This document shows positions 18,579 to 26,089 of a DNA stretch of 41,642 nt, piece after piece. Position numbers and translations under genes: made by a program. Where the stretch lies: NCBI GenBank assembly GCA_022826045.1, contig JAJDVQ010000077.1, positions 1 to 41,642 of the forward strand, read 5' to 3'. A model generated the notes under the pieces. It did no database searches and had not been told where the DNA came from. It saw only the letters and a list, made by a program, of their open reading frames with translations. Position 1 is the stretch's first letter. Each line of letters opens with the position of its first letter. The DNA comes from Acidimicrobiia bacterium (GTDB lineage Bacteria > Actinomycetota > Acidimicrobiia > Acidimicrobiales > Poriferisodalaceae).

Positions 18579-18680
18579 CTTCGCAGGCTACCGCTGCCCC
18601 CGGCGCCAAAGCCGAGAATTACCCGGCTGCTGACCCGAGACGAGGGCCGCAATGGATGAGGTGTCCCGCGGCCGCCGCCC

Positions 18681-19280
18681 TCAGGCGTCGATCTCGATGA
18701 GACCCGCATCGCCGTCCGAGCGCAGGTACACCACGCTGGGCATGCCGCTGTCGGCGTTCACGAACAGGAAGAACTCGTGATCGAGCAGCTGCATGCGGGT
18801 CACCGCCTCGGTGGGATCCATCAGCTCGAGGTCGAACGTCTTGCGGCGCACGATGCGCGGCACCCACCCGGTGTCCTCGGGACCCGCCGCAGGCTGTGGC
18901 GCCGTCTCGCCGTTCACGAGATCGTTCTCGAGGCGGGCCAGCGGATGATGCACCTCGTCGCGCTGCAGGTTCGGACGGTGCCGGCGCACGACGCGGGTCT
19001 TCAGCTTGCGCAGCTGCTTGCCGAGCTTGCCGACCGCGAGATCGACCGCCTGGTGCTGATCGACTCCGGCGACCGAGGCGCGCACATGATGGCCATGGCC
19101 GAGCAGGGTGACCTCCACCTGCTCGCGTTCGGTGATGCGTGGGTTCTTCTCCTCACGGAACACCACTTCGGCTCGATCCAGCCCGCCTACGAACCGGTCC
19201 AAGGCCCCGATCTTCCGCTCTACCGCAGCCCGCACATCGTCGGGAACCTGAACTTTTCGGCCAGTGATGGTGATCTGCAT
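18681..19280 (-). CDS. hpf: Ribosome hibernation promoting factor, long form
   Basis: This 199-aa protein dimerises and silences 70S ribosomes in stationary phase. The N-terminal RaiA/YfiA domain runs from M-Q-I-T-I-T-G-R (residue 1) to about 110 with the typical alpha/beta pattern and the basic stretch K-L-K-T-R-V-V-R-R-H. After a linker, the C-terminal dimerisation domain (I-V-R-R-K-T-F-D-L-E-L-M-D-P-T-E-A ... H-E-F-F-L-F-V-N-A-D) marks the long form found in actinobacteria. The ATG at 19280 is set by the domain start. It sits 102 bp upstream of secA, matching the mycobacterial order comF-hpf-secA1. Confidence 0.95.
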   Translation of the reverse strand: MQITITGRKVQVPDDVRAAVERKIGALDRFVGGLDRAEVVFREEKNPRITEREQVEVTLLGHGHHVRASVAGVDQHQAVDLAVGKLGKQLRKLKTRVVRRHRPNLQRDEVHHPLARLENDLVNGETAPQPAAGPEDTGWVPRIVRRKTFDLELMDPTEAVTRMQLLDHEFFLFVNADSGMPSVVYLRSDGDAGLIEIDA

Positions 19281-19345
19281 CGCCTCAGCTTTCTGGGCGG
19301 CTGCCCGGCTCGGTCGGCGCCGCCCGAAATAACGGGAGTGCCATG

Positions 19346-19996
19346 CTAGGCACCCGCGGGGACGCGGTCGCGACCCCGTCGTGCACACGCTGCCACATGG
19401 ACGGCAGCAGCACCGGCACCCTCCAGCGCCGATGTCGCCGCCCGCAGCGTGGCGCCGGTTGTGAGCACGTCGTCGACGAGCAGCACCCGGCGACCAGCCG
19501 CATTCGAACGGCCCGCAAAGCGCGGCCCGGCCAGCCTCGCTGAGCGTCCGGTGCCCGACTGCGCGCCAGATCCGATCCGTCGCAACAGGCGCGTAGGACG
19601 TACCTGCAGCGCCCTGGCGGCTGCACGCGCCAGCGTCTCGGCCTGATCGAAGCCCCGGGATCGGCGATGAGCTGCCGTCGTCGGCGCCCAGGTGACCGTG
19701 TCGATCTGCACCGGCAAAGCCGATGCCGTGTCAATGCTCATCGGCAAAGCCGATGCCGATGCGCGCAGGTGAGTGAGCGCGAGCGAATCTCCCAGCCACC
19801 TGGCGATCGCGCGCTCGCCGCGGTACTTGAGCGCGTGGATGAACTCGCGCCCGACCCCGGAGTGGGAGAACAGCAGAGCGACCGAGTCTGCACCGGGCAC
19901 CGACGCCGACTCAGGCGTCTCGAGTGCATCCACGCACGCAGCACAGGGACACCAACCCAACTGCCCGCAGCCGGGGCACCTCACCTCGAACAGCAC
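19346..19996 (-). CDS. ComF-family phosphoribosyltransferase-like protein
   Basis: This 216-aa protein of the ComFC family is linked to DNA uptake in some bacteria and is of uncertain role in actinobacteria. An N-terminal zinc-finger-like C-P-G-C-G ... C-P-C-A-A-C precedes a type I PRTase-like domain with F-I-H-A-L-K-Y-R-G-E, R-S-R-G-F-D-Q-A-E and the PRPP loop R-V-L-L-V-D-D-V-L-T-T-G-A-T. A 10-residue tandem repeat (A-S-A-L-P-x-x-I-D-T) interrupts the middle. The start is the GTG at 19996; frames further upstream overlap the ahcY end. It lies after ahcY on the same strand. Confidence 0.88.
   Translation of the reverse strand: MLFEVRCPGCGQLGWCPCAACVDALETPESASVPGADSVALLFSHSGVGREFIHALKYRGERAIARWLGDSLALTHLRASASALPMSIDTASALPVQIDTVTWAPTTAAHRRSRGFDQAETLARAAARALQVRPTRLLRRIGSGAQSGTGRSARLAGPRFAGRSNAAGRRVLLVDDVLTTGATLRAATSALEGAGAAAVHVAACARRGRDRVPAGA
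19709..19760 (-). repeat. 30-bp in-frame tandem repeat within the ComF-like gene
   Basis: The element CGGCAAAGCCGATGCC occurs at 19712 and again at 19742 (forward strand), 30 bp apart, duplicating ten codons in frame. This suggests recent slippage or a tolerated loop insertion between the zinc-binding and PRTase parts. Confidence 0.6.
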
Positions 19997-20045
19997 AGGC
20001 CGACCATAGGTGCGGCCCTGCCGACTGCTGAAGCGATTTATCTCG

Positions 20046-21512
20046 CTAGTAGCGGTAGCGGTCAGCCTTGTAGGGACCGTCGGCGTCCAGACCAAGATAG
20101 TCGGCCTGCGACGGCGTGAGTCGGGTGAGCCTCGCGCCGAGTTTGTCGAGGTGCAGGCGGGCGACCTCCTCGTCGAGTCGCTTGGGCAGCACGTGCACGT
20201 CGGCAGGCAGCTCCTCGGCGTGTGCGTGCAGTTCGAGCTGGGCGAGCACCTGGTTGGTGAAGCTCATCGACATCACGAAGCTGGGATGACCGGTGGCGCA
20301 GCCCAGGTTCACCAGCCGGCCCTCGGCGAGCACGATCACCGAGTTGCCGTCGGGGAACACGAACTCGTCCACCTGGGGCTTGATCTCGTTGCGCCGCACA
20401 TCGGACATCGCCATCAGGCCCGCCATGTCGATCTCGTTGTCGAAGTGCCCGATGTTGGCGACGATGGCCTGGTGCTTCATGGCCGACATGTGCTCGGCCG
20501 AGATGATGTCGCGATTTCCTGTCGCGGTGACGTAGATGTCGGCGATGCCGAGCACGTTCTCGAGCCGGTCAACTTCGAAGCCTTCCATCGCGGCCTGCAA
20601 CGCGTTGATGGGGTCGATCTCCGAGACGATCACGCGGCAGCCCTGGCCGCGAAGCGCCTGCGCGCAGCCCTTGCCCACGTCTCCGTAGCCGGCGACGAAC
20701 GCCACCTTGCCGCCGAGCATCACGTCGGTGGCCCGGTTGATGCCGTCGATGAGCGAGTGCCGGCAGCCGTAGAGATTGTCGAACTTGGACTTGGTGACTG
20801 AGTCGTTCACGCTGTACGCCGGAAACGTCAGCTCGGAGCGGCTCGCCATGTCGTAGAGCCGGTTCACCCCGGTGGTGGTTTCCTCGGAGACGCCGCGGAT
20901 GCCGGCGGCGATCTCCGTCCACAGGCCCGGCTCGGTCTGCTGCAGCTCGGCAAGCAGCTCGTGCACCGCCACCTCATCAGGCGAGGCGGCCTCGGGGCCC
21001 TCGGCTGACAGTTCGGGCACGGGGCCGCGGGCTTCATAGCGGGCGCCGAGGTGGACCATCAAGGTGGCATCCCCGCCGTCGTCCACGATCAAGGTCGGCC
21101 CGGGTCCGTCAGGCCAGCGCAGGGCCCGGTAGTTGCACCTCCAGTACTCGGCCAGCGTCTCGCCCTTCCATGCGAAGACCGGCACTCCCCGCGGTTCGGC
21201 AGGCGAGCCGTCGCGGCCGACCGCCACGGCGGCTGCGGCCTCGTCCTGGGTGGAGAAGATGTTGCACGACGCCCATCTCACCTGCGCGCCCAGATCGACC
21301 AGGGTCTCGATGAGCACCGCCGTCTGCACCGTCATGTGCAGCGAACCGGTGATGCGGGCACCCCGCAGCGGCTGCGCGTCGAAGTGCTGGGCGCGCAGCG
21401 CCATCAGGCCGGGCATCTCGGTCTCCGCCAGCTCGATCTGGCGTCGCCCGGCCGGGGCCGCGCTGAGATCGGCAACTTCGAAATCATCGATCAAGCGCGA
21501 CGGGGGGGGCAT
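20046..21512 (-). CDS. ahcY: S-adenosyl-L-homocysteine hydrolase
   Basis: This 488-aa enzyme splits SAH into homocysteine and adenosine, relieving inhibition of methyltransferases. Seen: [10 protein letters not shown] near the N-terminus, [31 protein letters not shown] with the active-site cysteine, the NAD-binding [10 protein letters not shown], and the C-terminal Y-K-A-D-R-Y-R-Y tail that reaches the partner's NAD site. Length fits the long actinobacterial/eukaryotic type with the approximately 40-residue insertion. It starts 12 bp after the PGI/PMI stop, so it is in the same operon; no room exists for a SAH riboswitch between them. Confidence 0.97.
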   Translation of the reverse strand: MPPPSRLIDDFEVADLSAAPAGRRQIELAETEMPGLMALRAQHFDAQPLRGARITGSLHMTVQTAVLIETLVDLGAQVRWASCNIFSTQDEAAAAVAVGRDGSPAEPRGVPVFAWKGETLAEYWRCNYRALRWPDGPGPTLIVDDGGDATLMVHLGARYEARGPVPELSAEGPEAASPDEVAVHELLAELQQTEPGLWTEIAAGIRGVSEETTTGVNRLYDMASRSELTFPAYSVNDSVTKSKFDNLYGCRHSLIDGINRATDVMLGGKVAFVAGYGDVGKGCAQALRGQGCRVIVSEIDPINALQAAMEGFEVDRLENVLGIADIYVTATGNRDIISAEHMSAMKHQAIVANIGHFDNEIDMAGLMAMSDVRRNEIKPQVDEFVFPDGNSVIVLAEGRLVNLGCATGHPSFVMSMSFTNQVLAQLELHAHAEELPADVHVLPKRLDEEVARLHLDKLGARLTRLTPSQADYLGLDADGPYKADRYRY

Positions 21513-21524
21513 GGGATCACCTCG

Positions 21525-22580
21525 CTAGCAGTCGGCCGACAGCCTGCCGTCTCGGGCAAGGAATGCCTTCAGCTCTTCGAGCAGCGGGATCGGACCGGGG
21601 TCGCGCCCCGCAGCCGAGGCGAAGCGGAGGCTCAGCACGTCGACCTGGTAGATGAGGTCGAACAGCTGCGCCAGAGCACCGGCGCCGGCGGCGCGCAGCT
21701 CGCAGTACGGCACGCCGACCTGTCCGCCCTCGAGGACGCCCCGCGTGAAGTCGTAGCGACGCTGTATCTGGGGATGCTCGAAGTCGTGCCTGAGCGCGAT
21801 GACCGCGAGCGGCGAGCCGCTGCCGGGTGAGCCGACGAGATCCCAGCCGGCCAGCTCGTTGTGGCACATCTCGGGCATCGCGCTGGCGCAGGCGGGCATC
21901 TTGACGTTCTCGTTGACCTGGGCCTTGGCGCGACCCGCCGCGACCATGCCGAGCGCACCGGCGCCATAGAAGACCGGAACCATGTCCCCGGCGCCGACGG
22001 CACGCACCAGCTCGTCGAGATCGCTGCGGGGCACGGTCCCCCGGCGCACGCGGAGCTGATCGACCGCTGCGGTGACCCAATCGGCGACCCCGCTCAGCAG
22101 CCCGACCCCCTCGAGCGCCACCAGCGGAGCGACCGAGATGGCTCCCACTGCTGCTCTCGGCATCGGGATGGTGCCGTCGACCTCGTACAGCGGGACGTCC
22201 CACTGGCGGGCCAGCTCGCCCAGCCGCCCGCCCGCGGTGACGGCGATGATCGACGCTCCGGCCCGGTGGGCGGCCGTGACCGCCTCGAGCGTCTCTTCGG
22301 TGTTCCCGCTGAACGACACTGCGATCACCAGCGTCGACGGGCCGACGAACGCAGGGCACTCGTAGCCCTTGGCAACGGTGACCGGCACCGGCATCTGCGG
22401 CGACGCAAGCGCGGCGACGATGTCGCCGGCAACGCCCGACCCGCCCATGCCCAATGCGACGACGCCGGCGATCTGCCCGCCAGGGGTCGGTCCGGGCACT
22501 GCTGCCGCGGCGGCGAGCGCCGATTCGAGCTGCTCAGCCAGCGAGTCGACCGCAGCCGCCATTCCCATCGAGTCAGTCAC
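21525..22580 (-). CDS. Bifunctional phosphoglucose/phosphomannose isomerase (SIS domain)
   Basis: This 351-aa protein of the archaeal/actinobacterial PGI/PMI family interconverts fructose 6-phosphate with glucose 6- or mannose 6-phosphate. It has two SIS halves: G-M-G-G-S-G-V-A-G-D-I and S-F-S-G-N-T-E-E-T-L in the first, F-Y-G-A-G-A-L-G-M-V-A and the signature M-P-E-M-C-H-N-E-L in the second. The mycobacterial neighbour of pmmA (Rv3256c) is similar. The start is taken as the GTG at 22580, overlapping the Trm112-like stop by 8 nt; the ATG at 22568 is an alternative. It links to the phosphomannomutase upstream and gmd at the window end in GDP-mannose supply. Confidence 0.88.
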   Translation of the reverse strand: MTDSMGMAAAVDSLAEQLESALAAAAAVPGPTPGGQIAGVVALGMGGSGVAGDIVAALASPQMPVPVTVAKGYECPAFVGPSTLVIAVSFSGNTEETLEAVTAAHRAGASIIAVTAGGRLGELARQWDVPLYEVDGTIPMPRAAVGAISVAPLVALEGVGLLSGVADWVTAAVDQLRVRRGTVPRSDLDELVRAVGAGDMVPVFYGAGALGMVAAGRAKAQVNENVKMPACASAMPEMCHNELAGWDLVGSPGSGSPLAVIALRHDFEHPQIQRRYDFTRGVLEGGQVGVPYCELRAAGAGALAQLFDLIYQVDVLSLRFASAAGRDPGPIPLLEELKAFLARDGRLSADC

Positions 22581-22842
22581 TGGTCTGTCTCGGGCCTGAA
22601 TGAGCAGTGGGAACAAAGGTCGGGCTGAGCTCGCCGTTCGCGATGCGCGCGTCGTACATCGCCGCTGTGGACGGATCCACCTCGGCGGCCTCGTCGATCA
22701 GCAGCACGGGAATGCCGCCGTCGATCCGGTAGGCCCGACCGAGGCGCGGGTTGTACAGCATGCCGGCCTCATCGACGCAGTACAGCGGTCCCTTGTCTGC
22801 CGGACAGGCCAAGATCTCCATGAGCACCGGATCAAGACCCAC
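22573..22842 (-). CDS. Trm112-like (UPF0434-type) small protein
   Basis: This 89-aa protein begins L-D-P-V-L-M-E-I-L-A-C-P-A-D-K-G-P-L, the Trm112/UPF0434 signature, and continues to D-G-G-I-P-V-L-L-I-D-E-A. Trm112 proteins activate methyltransferases in other organisms; bacterial forms are poorly known. The usual second cysteine of the C-P-x-C pair is absent here (C-P-A-D). The start is the GTG at 22842, decided by a strong AGGAGG at 22848-22853; an ATG at 22899 overlapping the phosphomannomutase stop is less likely. It is placed between phosphomannomutase and PGI/PMI in one operon. Confidence 0.85.
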   Translation of the reverse strand: MGLDPVLMEILACPADKGPLYCVDEAGMLYNPRLGRAYRIDGGIPVLLIDEAAEVDPSTAAMYDARIANGELSPTFVPTAHSGPRQTSD

Positions 22843-22847
22843 GCACG

Positions 22848-22853
22848 CCTCCT
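22848..22853 (-). promoter_or_regulatory. Ribosome binding site deciding the Trm112-like start
   Basis: AGGAGG lies 5 nt before the GTG at 22842. It favours this start over the upstream ATG at 22899 that overlaps the previous gene. Confidence 0.75.
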
Positions 22854-22895
22854 GAGGCCACGGCGGCCGTGCGCCGCCGTCGGCTGCGGATCCGA

Positions 22896-24254
22896 TCATG
22901 CCAGCAGCGTGCTGATCTCGCTCACACGCTGCGCCACGGCGGCGGCGTCAGGAGCCTCGAGATTCAAGCGGAGCAACGGTTCGGTGTTGGACGGCCGCAA
23001 GTTGAACCACCAGTCGCCCCCGTCCACGGTCAACCCGTCGAGCCGGTCCTGCGGCAGCCCGGCGAAGTGCGCCGCAGTGCGGCGGAGCACCTCGTCGACA
23101 TCGCCAACGCGGGTGTTGATCTCACCCGATGAGGCATAGCGGTCGAGCGGCGCGAGCAGTTCAGACAAGGGCACATCAGCTCTGCTCAGCGCCTCGAGAG
23201 CGATGAGCGCAGCGATGAGACCGGAATCGGCTCGGTAGTTGTCGGCAAAGTAGTAATGGCCGCTGTGCTCGCCGCCGAACGAGGCGCCGGTGCGGGCCAT
23301 CTCGGTCTTGATGTAGCTGTGGCCCACCCGAGTGCGCACGGGCCGGCCGCCGGATTCGGCGATGGCCTCGGGAACGGCCCGCGAGCAGATGAGGTTGTAC
23401 AGGATCGGCCCCGACCCGTGACGTCGCAGCATGGCTTGCGCGACCAGCGCGGTGAGCATCGACCCGGTCACGGCGCGGCCTCGCTCGTCGACCAGGAAGA
23501 CGCGATCGGCGTCGCCGTCGAATGCGAGACCGACATCTGCACCTGCGTGCAGCACCCGCTCGCTCAGATCCACGAGATTCTCGGGCCGGATGGGGTCGGC
23601 GGGATGGTTGGGAAACGTGCCGTCGAGCTCGCCGTAGAGCAGTTCGACCTCGAAGGGCAGCGGCCCGAAGACCGCCGGCACGACATGACCGCCCATGCCG
23701 TTGGCCGTGTCCGCCACGACGCGCAAGGGCGCCAGGCTCGCGACATCGACAAACGAACGGACGTGATCCGCGAACGTGTCGAGCAGGTCGCGTCGGGTGC
23801 GCTGGCCCCGGGCGTCGCCCGCGACCCCGCCGGCCGCTGCTCGCTGGGCGACCTCGACGAGGCCGCTGTCGGCGCCTACTGGCGCAGCGCCAGGTCCGCA
23901 CAGCTTGATGCCGTTGTATTCCGCCGGGTTGTGCGAGGCCGTCAGCATCGCCCCCGGCATGTCCAAGCAGCCCGAAGCGAAGTAGAGCAGATCCGTCGAA
24001 GCGAGTCCGAGATCGATGACGTCGACCCCGGCCAACTGGACACCGTCAGCGAACGATTCCGCCAGCTCGATGCCGCTCGGGCGCATGTCGCGGCCGAGCG
24101 CGATGCACGCGGCACCCGACCACTCGGCGAACGCAAAGCCGAGCGCTCGCGCGGTGGACGGACCCAACTCCTCCGGGCAAATCCCACGTATGTCATATGC
24201 CTTGACGACCGCTGCCAGACGTGCCGATGACTCAGGTGGGATGCGGTCAGCCAT
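22896..24254 (-). CDS. manB: Phosphomannomutase/phosphoglucomutase
   Basis: This 452-aa alpha-D-phosphohexomutase supplies mannose 1-phosphate and/or glucose 1-phosphate for sugar nucleotides. The four family motifs are present: phosphoserine loop T-A-S107-H-N-P, metal site F-D-G-D-A-D-R, sugar-binding G-G-E-H-S-G-H and phosphate-binding R-P-S-N-T-E-P. The N-terminus K-A-Y-D-I-R-G is canonical. The ATG at 24254 is set by this; frames above it are not homologous. It heads the operon with the Trm112-like gene, PGI/PMI and ahcY. The symbol manB (pmmA in mycobacteria) is by family. Confidence 0.93.
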   Translation of the reverse strand: MADRIPPESSARLAAVVKAYDIRGICPEELGPSTARALGFAFAEWSGAACIALGRDMRPSGIELAESFADGVQLAGVDVIDLGLASTDLLYFASGCLDMPGAMLTASHNPAEYNGIKLCGPGAAPVGADSGLVEVAQRAAAGGVAGDARGQRTRRDLLDTFADHVRSFVDVASLAPLRVVADTANGMGGHVVPAVFGPLPFEVELLYGELDGTFPNHPADPIRPENLVDLSERVLHAGADVGLAFDGDADRVFLVDERGRAVTGSMLTALVAQAMLRRHGSGPILYNLICSRAVPEAIAESGGRPVRTRVGHSYIKTEMARTGASFGGEHSGHYYFADNYRADSGLIAALIALEALSRADVPLSELLAPLDRYASSGEINTRVGDVDEVLRRTAAHFAGLPQDRLDGLTVDGGDWWFNLRPSNTEPLLRLNLEAPDAAAVAQRVSEISTLLA

Positions 24255-24388
24255 AACGCTGCCAGAGCCTATGAGGCGGAGCAGCGGACCCCTGCAAGCG
24301 CCACGGCGCCTAGGCCTCAGAGGGCAAGGATTTGTCAGTAATCGAGGCTTCCTCGAAGGGCCTTCGGCACGAGCCCAGCCTGACTGCA

Positions 24389-24406
24389 CCGCGCAGTAGT
24401 GCGCGG
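24389..24406. other. Perfect 7-bp hairpin in a divergent promoter region
   Basis: CCGCGCA (24389-24395) pairs with TGCGCGG (24400-24406) around GTAG. It lies in the 249-bp region between manB and the divergent kamA-like gene, about 100 bp above the kamA-like start, and may be an operator. Confidence 0.4.
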
Positions 24407-24424
24407 CGCTCTGCGGCGACGCCC

Positions 24425-24454
24425 TTGCAATTCGCGCCCGTTTCTCCCTATGGT
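24425..24454 (+). promoter_or_regulatory. Possible promoter of the kamA-like gene
   Basis: TTGCAA (24425-24430) and TATGGT (24449-24454) resemble -35 and -10 boxes with an 18-bp spacer, about 50 bp before the start codon. The gene's own ribosome site GAGAGG (24494-24499) follows. Confidence 0.35.
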
Positions 24455-24503
24455 GGTTGCAGAGTGCAGGACATAAACCTGCCTGCGGCAAGTGAGAGGT
24501 GTG

Positions 24504-26084
24504 ATGAGCAAGAGCAAATACCAGCCAACAGAACGGGAACAATTGGTTCTTGATGCGGTCGAGAACCCCAGATACGACCGCCAGATTGTCAATGGTCTCG
24601 AGCCCTTCATGAGCGGCTCTGCACCCGACGAATTCAAGAGTTTCTATACCTCGCAAGAACTCGCAGATTTGCAGGAATTACGCGGTACTGAGCGTGATGT
24701 TGAAGCGCGAATGCCAGTCAAATTGACGCGTCACTATTTCGACATGGCGACGTCAAGTCCAGCACTACAAAAACTCGTGAAGGCATCGCCAGATGAAACG
24801 ATGGATTTGGAGGGGGATCCGGATCCTGCGAATCAACTGGACTACAGCCCGATCGAAGGACTTCTGCACAAGTATGAGATGGGTCTGCTGTATGTCATTT
24901 CGACATGTTCAGCGCATTGCCGTTTCTGCTATAGAGAAGAACTCATCGGCCGCAAGGAGATAGAACGTGCTGACGGCACGCTCAAGAAGAAGGGCCTTGC
25001 GAACGTTCTGGAGATAACCGATTACATCCGGTCGCATAACGAAGCAGTCGCTGCCAATGGCGGTACGCACCCCGAGACCGGTCGACCGAAGCTGAGAGAG
25101 ATCCTTCTCTCCGGCGGCGATCCGATGGTGCTGCCCAATTCCAAGCTGGCTGCTTGGTTCACATCGCTGGCGGAGGCCGGCACCGAAGCCATCCGTGTCG
25201 GCACCAAGGAGCTGGCATTCTGCCCCGACCGCTTCGACGGTGCGTTCTTTGCGATGCTCGATCGCTTTCACGAAGTCTATCCGGATGTCGCGATGCGGTT
25301 CATGATCCACTTCAACCATCCCGACGAGTTCCTCGTCAAGGACGCCGACGGCAGCTATATCGCGGACGACAAGGGTTTCCTGCGCTGGCGTGCGAACACG
25401 CGCCAGGCCCTCGACGCGCTGGTGTCGCGCGGCTGGATCAGCGTCGAGAACCAGACACCGATCATCGCCGACGTCAACGACGACCCCGACGCTCTGCGGA
25501 TTCTGCAGCGGACGCTCAAAGGCGTCGGCGTCGAGAACCACTACTTCTTCTGCGGGCGCAACATCGTGGCCTACAAGGCGTTCAACGTGCCGATCGAGCG
25601 GGCGTGGCAGCTGCTCAACGATTCCCAGCGTGGCCTGTCGGGTGTGGAGTCGCACGCGCGGCTGACCATCGTGCACTACAAGGGCAAGACAGAAGTCTCA
25701 GCGGTGACCGACGGTCCGATCGCAGGGCTGCGGGGAGCCGAGAACGGCGTCGTGATCTTCAAGGTGCTGCGCAACCCGGCCCACGCCCCTGACCGGGGCA
25801 AGGTGACCATCGTCGGCCGGAACCCCGAAGCGCTCTGGTTCGACGAGTACGAAGACCGGGTACTGCTCGACGAAGCGGGCCTCTTCAGCCAGCATCGGCC
25901 GAGCGGCGTCGCCATCGGGCGCTCGCGTTCACGGCACCACGGCGCCCGCGACGGCCGTTCCGGCACCACGGCGAGACCCGCGCCGCTCATAGCCGTTGTC
26001 GGGGGCAACGATCTCCGGTCGCGCCTCAAGAGCCCTGCCGGCGGCGCCCCGGAGCCCGCCATGCGCGACGCCCGGGAGGCCTGA
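24504..26084 (+). CDS. KamA-family radical SAM protein (lysine 2,3-aminomutase-like)
   Basis: This 526-aa protein belongs to the aminomutase-like radical SAM family, which uses [4Fe-4S], SAM and often PLP to move amino groups. The cluster motif is C135-S-A-H-C139-R-F-C142-Y-R; L-S-G-G-D-P-M-V-L is the SAM-binding GGE-type motif. The PLP-lysine motif P-G-G-G-G-K of true lysine aminomutases is not seen; instead S-H-A-R-L-T-I-V-H-Y-K-G-K lies at the corresponding end, so the substrate is uncertain. The first about 450 bp are much lower in GC than the rest (31/60 and 28/60 G+C at 24661-24780 against 39/60 at 25441-25500). The last about 60 residues are Arg/Gly/Ala-rich and look like an added tail. 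The start ATG has GAGAGG 4 nt upstream. Confidence 0.82.
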   Translation: MSKSKYQPTEREQLVLDAVENPRYDRQIVNGLEPFMSGSAPDEFKSFYTSQELADLQELRGTERDVEARMPVKLTRHYFDMATSSPALQKLVKASPDETMDLEGDPDPANQLDYSPIEGLLHKYEMGLLYVISTCSAHCRFCYREELIGRKEIERADGTLKKKGLANVLEITDYIRSHNEAVAANGGTHPETGRPKLREILLSGGDPMVLPNSKLAAWFTSLAEAGTEAIRVGTKELAFCPDRFDGAFFAMLDRFHEVYPDVAMRFMIHFNHPDEFLVKDADGSYIADDKGFLRWRANTRQALDALVSRGWISVENQTPIIADVNDDPDALRILQRTLKGVGVENHYFFCGRNIVAYKAFNVPIERAWQLLNDSQRGLSGVESHARLTIVHYKGKTEVSAVTDGPIAGLRGAENGVVIFKVLRNPAHAPDRGKVTIVGRNPEALWFDEYEDRVLLDEAGLFSQHRPSGVAIGRSRSRHHGARDGRSGTTARPAPLIAVVGGNDLRSRLKSPAGGAPEPAMRDAREA

Positions 26085-26089
26085 CCCGC

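Noticed and set aside
21513..21524. SAH riboswitch before ahcY
   Set aside because: Only 12 bp separate ahcY from the upstream gene; there is no space for the aptamer.
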